Translations under genes and position numbers: made by a program | Shown: piece after piece, positions 59,126-64,000 of the stretch | Position numbering within the stretch: the first letter of the stretch is position 1 | How the letters are laid out: the number at the start of each line of letters is the position of its first letter | Notes under the pieces: generated by a model | The model's database searches: none | What the model was told of the DNA's origin: nothing | The model's input: only the letters and a program-made list of their open reading frames with translations | From: Streptomyces sp. R33 | GTDB taxonomy: Bacteria; Actinomycetota; Actinomycetes; Streptomycetales; Streptomycetaceae | DNA length: 64,000 nucleotides | Assembly: GCF_041200175.1 (NCBI RefSeq) | Contig: NZ_CP165727.1 | Coordinates: forward strand, 1 to 64,000 | Direction of reading: 5' to 3'

Positions 59126-59668
59126 ATGTATGTGACGAAGCCGCTCACGCCCGATCATGTTCCGGCGCTCAACCAACTGCTGGCCCTGCGCATGCACTGG
59201 CTGACGGAGAACAGCCTCCCGCTGCGCGGGGAGAGTTCCAACCTGATGCAGCTCGTACGCCTCCCCGAGCCCGGCATGGTGCCGGTCGGAATGTGGGACG
59301 GCAAGAGGCTCGTCGCTGCCCTCGCGGTGCAGTCCGCGGCGCCCATGGCCGGTTGGACGCTCGATGAGCGGCAGGAGCCGAGCTGGGTGCTCTCCCTCGC
59401 TCACACCCTTCCGAGGGAGCCGGGGGTGGGCGCGATCCTCGTGTCCGGGCTCTGCGACTACGCAGCGCGTAAGTCCGATCCGCCGGTCTGGATCCGCTGC
59501 GCGGTCCGTCCGAGCGCACTGGCCAAGTATCTCGAAGAGGCCTGTGGCTGGATCAAGGTCCGCGAAGTCAGTAGTCCTTACGGAGACTCCCACCATCTGC
59601 TCCAGCGTCCCCCTCGGCTAGCCGAACACGCGACGCTCACCGTCCGTGCTGAAGGAGGGCCGGCGTGA
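59126..59668 (+). CDS. GNAT-like acetyltransferase
   Basis: This 180-aa protein starts MYVTKPLTPDHVPALNQLLA. It has VGMWDGKRLVAALAVQSAAP (about 49-68), WVLSLAHTLPREPGVGAILV (about 85) and a C-terminal PVWIRCAVRPSALAKYLEEACGWIKV, giving the overall GNAT order, although the acetyl-CoA loop is not classical. It may modify an amine or amino acid. Its stop overlaps the GntR start, linking it to the downstream cluster. Assignment is moderate. Confidence 0.6.
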   Translation: MYVTKPLTPDHVPALNQLLALRMHWLTENSLPLRGESSNLMQLVRLPEPGMVPVGMWDGKRLVAALAVQSAAPMAGWTLDERQEPSWVLSLAHTLPREPGVGAILVSGLCDYAARKSDPPVWIRCAVRPSALAKYLEEACGWIKVREVSSPYGDSHHLLQRPPRLAEHATLTVRAEGGPA

Positions 59669-60522
59669 TGCCGACAGCTGCACTGTTGACGGGTGCTCCG
59701 GACGCCTCCCCCGGTGAGGCCGCGGACCGGGAAGCAACTGTGGCGGAGTTATGCGAGCAGATCACCCACCACATCGCCCTCGGCCGATACGCGCCGGGGA
59801 TGGTCCTGCCAGCCAAGGTTGTCGCCGCCGATCTCGGTGTGCCCGCCGCCCTGCTGCCGCGCGCATTGCGGGACCTGACAGCGGCCGGCGCGCTGATTCG
59901 TAAGGGCCCCCACATCTCAGTACCTCATGCATTGGATGAGCGCCTCTCGCGGGCGCGTCACCTGGCCGACCGATCTCTCGATCAGATCGCAGGCGGGCTC
60001 TACCCTCCCGGTGGGACGCTCCCGGCGATCAGCGAGTTTGCCCGTGATCGCGTCGCCGAACCATCGCTCGTGCGTCAGGCCCTCAACCTTCTGGAAGACG
60101 AAGGATGGCTAGGTCGAAGGCCGGGGCTGGGTCGTGTGGTCCTGCCTTCAGGATGGCTGCTCACCCCGCCCCGAACGGCAGACCTTCCACGGCGAGCCAC
60201 CGGCACCGCTGGGCTGAGCGAGGACGAAGTACGGGATGCCGTCAGGTTGGCGTACACCCGCTGGCGCAGCCGGCAGTTCCTGCCGCCCGAGGACGTCGAG
60301 AGGGCATGGCAGGAGATGCGCGTCATCGCGGCGCAGGTCCTGCCACCCATTCGGCCCGGGAGTCCCCATCCCATGCGCCGCGGGGAACGTGCGGCGGCCC
60401 TGGTACTGGAGGCGGCATCGGCCCCGCTTCCCGACGCTGCGCTGTACGGCCTGTGGCACACGGCCTGCCTCGCCATGGGCATTCGGGGGCTTCTGGCCTA
60501 CGCCTGTCGGAGGACTCCATGA
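59665..60522 (+). CDS. GntR-like regulator with two winged-helix modules
   Basis: This 285-aa protein has one winged helix near 28-88 (ELCEQITHHIALGRYAPGMV; AADLGVPAALLPRALRDLTA) and another near 100-165 (SLDQIAGGLYPPGGTLPAIS; RQALNLLEDEGWLGRRPGLG). A helical C-terminal domain without a recognised ligand motif follows. Tandem GntR-type modules are unusual. Codon 29 is TTA (59749-59751), suggesting bldA-dependent expression. It overlaps the GNAT-like gene (GTGATG) and the next small gene, so it is probably the pathway regulator. Confidence 0.7.
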   Translation: MMPTAALLTGAPDASPGEAADREATVAELCEQITHHIALGRYAPGMVLPAKVVAADLGVPAALLPRALRDLTAAGALIRKGPHISVPHALDERLSRARHLADRSLDQIAGGLYPPGGTLPAISEFARDRVAEPSLVRQALNLLEDEGWLGRRPGLGRVVLPSGWLLTPPRTADLPRRATGTAGLSEDEVRDAVRLAYTRWRSRQFLPPEDVERAWQEMRVIAAQVLPPIRPGSPHPMRRGERAAALVLEAASAPLPDAALYGLWHTACLAMGIRGLLAYACRRTP

Positions 60523-60722
60523 CCGCACCCCGCTCCGGCCGACTGCTACGCGCTCTTGGTCCGCTAACCGGTACTCCTCTCGTCGGGCCGATCGCGAGCG
60601 CCATCACTGTGGCGATCCACCGGCGCCGGGTTCGGCGCCACATCCAGGCGATGCTCGGCCGCGCGCTGATCACGGACGCCCGACTTGGTCGCGGTGAGGG
60701 ACAGCCATTGACACCCCGCTGA
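60519..60722 (+). CDS. small basic protein, 67 aa
   Basis: The ATG overlaps the end of the GntR gene by four bases, the best evidence that it is translated. The product is basic with a moderately hydrophobic middle (LTGTPLVGPIASAITVAIHR) and an Arg-rich stretch RRRVRRHIQAMLGRAL. It could be a small membrane-associated protein or a precursor-like peptide; no family is recognised. Confidence 0.5.
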   Translation: MTAPRSGRLLRALGPLTGTPLVGPIASAITVAIHRRRVRRHIQAMLGRALITDARLGRGEGQPLTPR

Positions 60723-60780
60723 CTGCGCCCCGTCTGACCTGCCGTCCCACCATCCGAGAAACGACCGCCCTGGAGGCCCA

Positions 60781-61980
60781 ATGACTACGACCGAGTTACC
60801 GGCCCCACCTGCCTTGAACGCAGTACCCGATCCAAATCAAGTGTTCGATCAGGCCGACCGGCGCATCGCGGCCGCTGCCGCCGCCCTCTGGCCGGCCGCC
60901 CGCATCGAACTTGGCCTGCACGTCCCCAGCCCCACCACGTACGTGCGCCGCATGCGGGTCGACGACCGGACTGTGTACGCCAAGTACTCATTTGTCGGCA
61001 TGTCCCTCGTGTCCCTCCTGCGGGGTTCGGCCGGAACGTGGCCCCAGGTGCTTGCCGCGCAGGAGCTTTACGTGCAGCGCCCGGACTCGTTGATGCGACG
61101 GGAGGCCGCCCAGCTCGCGTTCCTGTCCCGTCTGCCCGGCCCGCGTCCTGGGCTGCTCGCTGGACTGCACGACGGTGTCCTGTTCACCACCCCGGTCACC
61201 GGAACGCCGCTGTCTCAGGCGCTTCTCACGCAGCCTGCCCGCACCGCGGACTTCCTCGATCTGACGTTCAACGAGTTGCGGCCGCTGCACGGCCGGGGTC
61301 CCGGCGTCACGGACCCTGGCGTGATCGGAACCGATCGCAGCATTACCAGCACGTTCGCGCGCAAGTTCGGTCAGCCGGATGCCCACAGCTATATCGATGA
61401 ACTCACCTCGGGCCACGAGCCCGTGCACCTGGCTCCCGTTCTTCACCGCATCGTGCACCGGCTGCTGGCCGCCGGCCTGTCGGTTCTGACGGGCCGCCGG
61501 TCCTTCTGCTACGGCGACTTGAAGCCCGAGCATGTGATCTTTCCTGCCGGTTCGGGTCAGCGTCCGGTGTTCATCGACCCCGGCTTGATGTTCGCCAGTC
61601 CCGACAGCGACCGTGCCAAGCTGATCAGCAGAACGGTGCTGTTCCTCGCCGCAGTGCGCCCCTCCGGGGCCGGGCAAGTCATCGATGGGCTGGGCCGCCA
61701 CGTCGACAGCCACCTCGACAGGACCACCCGCGTGCACCAGCCCGCGATCCTGCGGCAGCTGCTGACGTGGTGGCTGATGGACACCACCAGCATCCTCACG
61801 ACCTACCTGGCCGCGCCATTCGGGCTGGCCCTGCCCCATACCGGCCAGGCCCTGACTGCCCGTGCCTCCGCCATCCTCACCGTGGTCGACTCCCTGGCCG
61901 GCCAGCTCGAGCGCCGTCTTCCCGCTCGACAGGTCTGGGACAACGCGCTCGCGGCCGTCAGGGTGGTGGCCGCCGCGTGA
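60781..61980 (+). CDS. APH/choline-kinase-like protein kinase fold protein
   Basis: This 399-aa protein has a degenerate aminoglycoside-phosphotransferase-type kinase core: DDRTVYAKYSFVG (possible ATP-binding Lys, about 61-73), the catalytic loop CYGDLKPEHVIF (about 242-253, compare HGDLxxxN) and the metal-binding FIDPGL (about 264). The C-terminal helices include TWWLMDTTSILTTYLAAPFG. Catalytic Asp is kept, but the HGD His is Tyr and the Asn is His. It may phosphorylate a small molecule or peptide. Codon 6 is TTA (60796-60798). It overlaps the dehydrogenase-like gene by four bases. Confidence 0.72.
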   Translation: MTTTELPAPPALNAVPDPNQVFDQADRRIAAAAAALWPAARIELGLHVPSPTTYVRRMRVDDRTVYAKYSFVGMSLVSLLRGSAGTWPQVLAAQELYVQRPDSLMRREAAQLAFLSRLPGPRPGLLAGLHDGVLFTTPVTGTPLSQALLTQPARTADFLDLTFNELRPLHGRGPGVTDPGVIGTDRSITSTFARKFGQPDAHSYIDELTSGHEPVHLAPVLHRIVHRLLAAGLSVLTGRRSFCYGDLKPEHVIFPAGSGQRPVFIDPGLMFASPDSDRAKLISRTVLFLAAVRPSGAGQVIDGLGRHVDSHLDRTTRVHQPAILRQLLTWWLMDTTSILTTYLAAPFGLALPHTGQALTARASAILTVVDSLAGQLERRLPARQVWDNALAAVRVVAAA

Positions 61981-62861
61981 CCACCACGATCGGGATCATC
62001 GGCGCCGGAGCCATCGGCCAGACCGTGTCCAACACGATCCTGGCCTCCGGCATCGCCGACCAGCTGCTGCTCGCCTCCCGCACACTCGTCCAGGCGCAGG
62101 CCTTGACGGACGACCTGGACGACATGCGCACCTCCACCGGCGCCTTCACCACGCTGCTTGGCTGCCGGCCCGAGGACACCACCACCGCGGCAGCGCTCGT
62201 CATCGCGATCCGGGAGCGCTTCACCAACACCCACCAGCACGACATCCGCATGGGCGGCGCCGCCAACGCCCGCGCCATCCGCGACCTCGGCCGCCGCCTG
62301 CGCGGCTACACCGGCACCGTCCTCATCGTCACCAACCCCGTTGACCTGATGGCCCGTCTCTTCGCCGAATCGTCCGGCTGCACCCGTGTCTACGGGATCG
62401 GCTCCAACCTGGACACGGCCCGCTACCGGCTCGCTCTGTCCTCGCTGACGGGCGTGCCCGCGGACCAGATCCGCGGGCACGTCATCGGCGAACACGGAGA
62501 CAGCGCCGTCATCTGCGCGTCGACCACCACCGTCAACGGCCGCGCCCTCGCCGTCCCCGTCCGGGAAATCCGCAAGACGCTGGCCGACCGGCCCGGCAGC
62601 ATCAGCAGCGGCGTCGGCCGCACCCGATCAGGACCCGCCGGAGCCGTCCTGACCACGCTGCGCCTCGTGCTCGGGCAGGCCGACGGCACCACCGAGCTTT
62701 GCACCGAATGGATCGGCCACTGGCTCGGCGTCCCCATGACCTTCACCGCCGGCCAGGGCAAGCCCACCCTCCCCGTCCTCGACCCCACCGAGGCCGACCG
62801 CTTCACCGCGTCCGGCAACAAGCTCGACACCGCCTACCAGGCACTCGCAACCATCCAGTAG
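61977..62861 (+). CDS. lactate/malate-dehydrogenase-like oxidoreductase
   Basis: This 294-aa protein has the NAD-binding GIIGAGAIGQTVSNTIL (about 5-21), the substrate-side Arg region HDIRMGGAANARAI, VTNPVDLMARL (about 118-128), SNLDTARYRLALSSLTGVP with the carboxylate-binding Arg, and the catalytic His motif GHVIGEHGDSAV (about 164-175). These are all hallmarks of the L-lactate/malate dehydrogenase family. It would reduce a 2-oxo acid or oxidise a 2-hydroxy acid with NAD. Its genome context beside an APH-like kinase and HPrK-like protein is not that of central metabolism. The GTG start overlaps the kinase stop. Confidence 0.85.
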   Translation: MTTTIGIIGAGAIGQTVSNTILASGIADQLLLASRTLVQAQALTDDLDDMRTSTGAFTTLLGCRPEDTTTAAALVIAIRERFTNTHQHDIRMGGAANARAIRDLGRRLRGYTGTVLIVTNPVDLMARLFAESSGCTRVYGIGSNLDTARYRLALSSLTGVPADQIRGHVIGEHGDSAVICASTTTVNGRALAVPVREIRKTLADRPGSISSGVGRTRSGPAGAVLTTLRLVLGQADGTTELCTEWIGHWLGVPMTFTAGQGKPTLPVLDPTEADRFTASGNKLDTAYQALATIQ

Positions 62862-62874
62862 AGGAGCACCCCAG

Positions 62875-64000
62875 GTGAGCATCACCGCCACCCGCATCAC
62901 CGCCGCCCCGGCGGCCGTCACGATCATCTCGGCCGACCGGACCGTTACTGACTGGGCCTCCCGCTACTTCGGCCCCTGGTGGGGTGCCGCCAGCGTCGAC
63001 CCCGCCACCGTGTGCGCGGGGACCGTCATCGCCGCCGACGTTGACCTCGACGCCTACATGCGCCTGGAAGAACACGTTCGGGCCCGGCCCCACACCAGTC
63101 ACATCTACGCCAAGGCCCCCGCCCTGGTGGCCACCGCCGCCGACGGCACGATCACCGCCGTCGCCCCTGGCCAGCAGCTGGCCTACCTCAGCGAGCCGGC
63201 CACCGGCCGCATCAAGGTCGCTGGAGCGGACCCGCTTCAGGTTTCCCTGGCCACCGCCCGCATCGCCCGCGACGCCGTACGCGGGCAGCTCCTGCGCGAC
63301 GGCTGGACCGTGCTGCACGCCTCCGCCGTCGTAATGGGCGACCGGACCTGGCTGGCCTTTGGCGGCAAGGGCGCCGGCAAGACCACCACCGCCCTCACGT
63401 TGGCGACCCGGTGCGGCGCACACCTGCTCGCCAACGACCGGGTGTTCGCCCGCGCGGACGCGTTCGGCAACGTGACGGTCCTGCCCTGGCCGGCGGCCGC
63501 CGCCGTCGGTCTCGGGCTGCTCGACGGCCTCGGCCTGTACGAGAAGGTCACCGCCCGCCTCGACGCAGGTGAGTCCCTCCACCCCACCCAGGACGAGCGG
63601 GTCACAGCCGCTCTGTGTACCGGCAACCTCAGCCCGCTCTGGGACGGCGGGCGGGAGCTCAAGGCGCAGGTGTTTCCCGACCAGTTCGAGTCGTGGTTCG
63701 GGCTGACCCTCGCCACGCAGGGGATGGCCACCGACTTGCTATTCCCGCAGATCGCCGCCGGGGCCGAGCCTTCCGTCCACGACACCTCGCCGTCGCTTGG
63801 CGACAGCGACTTCATGCAGGGCGCCACCGAGGACCGCTACCCAGACATCCTGGGCCTCGCCCGCGGCGTCACGGCCGGCGGCAACGCTGATGCCCGCGAC
63901 CACGTGCGCGGCCTGCTGCGCCTCCTCCCCCACCACGCCTTCACCCTCGGACACGACCACGACCGAGCGGCCGACTTCCTGACCAAGCTCGCTGCCGCAT
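62875..64000 (+). CDS. HPr-kinase-like P-loop protein (partial, runs off the window)
   Basis: From the GTG at 62875 (GAGGAG upstream) the frame is open for 375 codons to the window end. After an N-terminal about 140 residues it has HASAVVMGDRTWLAFGGKGA then GKTTTALTLAT; the Walker A is GGKGAGKT (about 163-170), with HLLANDRVF about 20 residues later. This is the arrangement of HPr kinase/phosphorylase-like proteins, including those that phosphorylate peptides in some RiPP clusters. It starts 14 bp after the dehydrogenase-like gene, so all three are one operon. The C-terminus is not visible. Confidence 0.75.
   Translation, partial: MSITATRITAAPAAVTIISADRTVTDWASRYFGPWWGAASVDPATVCAGTVIAADVDLDAYMRLEEHVRARPHTSHIYAKAPALVATAADGTITAVAPGQQLAYLSEPATGRIKVAGADPLQVSLATARIARDAVRGQLLRDGWTVLHASAVVMGDRTWLAFGGKGAGKTTTALTLATRCGAHLLANDRVFARADAFGNVTVLPWPAAAAVGLGLLDGLGLYEKVTARLDAGESLHPTQDERVTAALCTGNLSPLWDGGRELKAQVFPDQFESWFGLTLATQGMATDLLFPQIAAGAEPSVHDTSPSLGDSDFMQGATEDRYPDILGLARGVTAGGNADARDHVRGLLRLLPHHAFTLGHDHDRAADFLTKLAAA

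Noticed and set aside
60519..64000. A lasso-peptide or other named RiPP cluster
   Set aside because: An HPrK-like protein alone is not enough: no McjB/McjC, LanM, YcaO or PqqD-like protein is visible, and the 67-aa protein has no clear leader-core pattern.

Overview
The window is very GC-rich DNA with GTG and TTG starts, TGA stops, rare TTA codons and dense chains of ATGA/GTGA-overlapping genes. Together with a BldN-type sigma factor and actinomycete-specific families, this points to Streptomyces or a close relative. The gene content (DUF932 and replication-relaxation proteins, conjugation-type ATPases, a Tad pilus locus, insertion sequences, remnants) looks like an accessory element such as a large plasmid, an integrative element or a chromosome-arm island. 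No ribosomal, tRNA or core-metabolism locus is visible.

Layout. 0.6-5.6 kb: plasmid-type genes on the minus strand (hypotheticals, DUF932, an HTH/DUF6292-like protein), followed by a pyrimidine-rich non-coding stretch with direct repeats and a nested dyad. 6.3-13.3 kb: a sugar/natural-product-like cluster with a MurG-like GT28 (3' end frame-damaged), a GT4, an unknown 462-aa protein, a nucleotide-sugar dehydrogenase, a GT2 and a TauD/clavaminate-synthase-like dioxygenase. 13.6-14.5 kb: an 888-bp IS5-family element; an apparently identical inverted copy lies at 55.5-56.3 kb. 14.6-20.0 kb: GntR-like and TPR regulators, a GNAT enzyme, a SLOG-like protein and hypotheticals.

20.3-32.8 kb: a tightly coupled conjugation/type IV secretion-like operon (TcpC-like, two small membrane proteins, VirB4-like ATPase, small Cys-motif membrane protein, TrbL/VirB6-like protein, transglycosylase-NlpC/P60 hydrolase, membrane-anchored protein, TraG/VirD4-like ATPase, replication-relaxation protein). 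33.6-44.9 kb: a Tad/Flp-type pilus operon (lipoprotein, secreted protein, CpaB, CpaE, CpaF, TadB, TadC, a Flp-like pilin, two TadE-like and one TadG-like pseudopilins) ending in a LysM-membrane-BTAD protein. A 70-bp perfect palindrome closes it.

45-55.5 kb: a WYL regulator divergent from a VOC protein, a repeat-rich gene-poor stretch, a BldN-like sigma factor coupled to a membrane protein, a secreted RTX-repeat protein, a broken regulatory region (5'-truncated GntR, a gene split by an in-frame TGA) and an HTH, possibly replication-related, gene. That gene carries internal palindromes and is preceded by a copy of the same 89-bp control module that precedes the secretion operon. 56.4-64.0 kb: CutA, an XRE/TPR regulator divergent from an RsbW-like ATP-binding protein, a GNAT-like protein, a GntR regulator and an unusual set: APH-like kinase, lactate/malate-dehydrogenase-like protein and HPr-kinase-like P-loop protein (cut by the window end).

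The strongest candidates for something undescribed are the combined secretion + Tad apparatus with shared control, the kinase/dehydrogenase/HPrK-like cluster at the right end, and the glycosyltransferase/dioxygenase cluster at the left.
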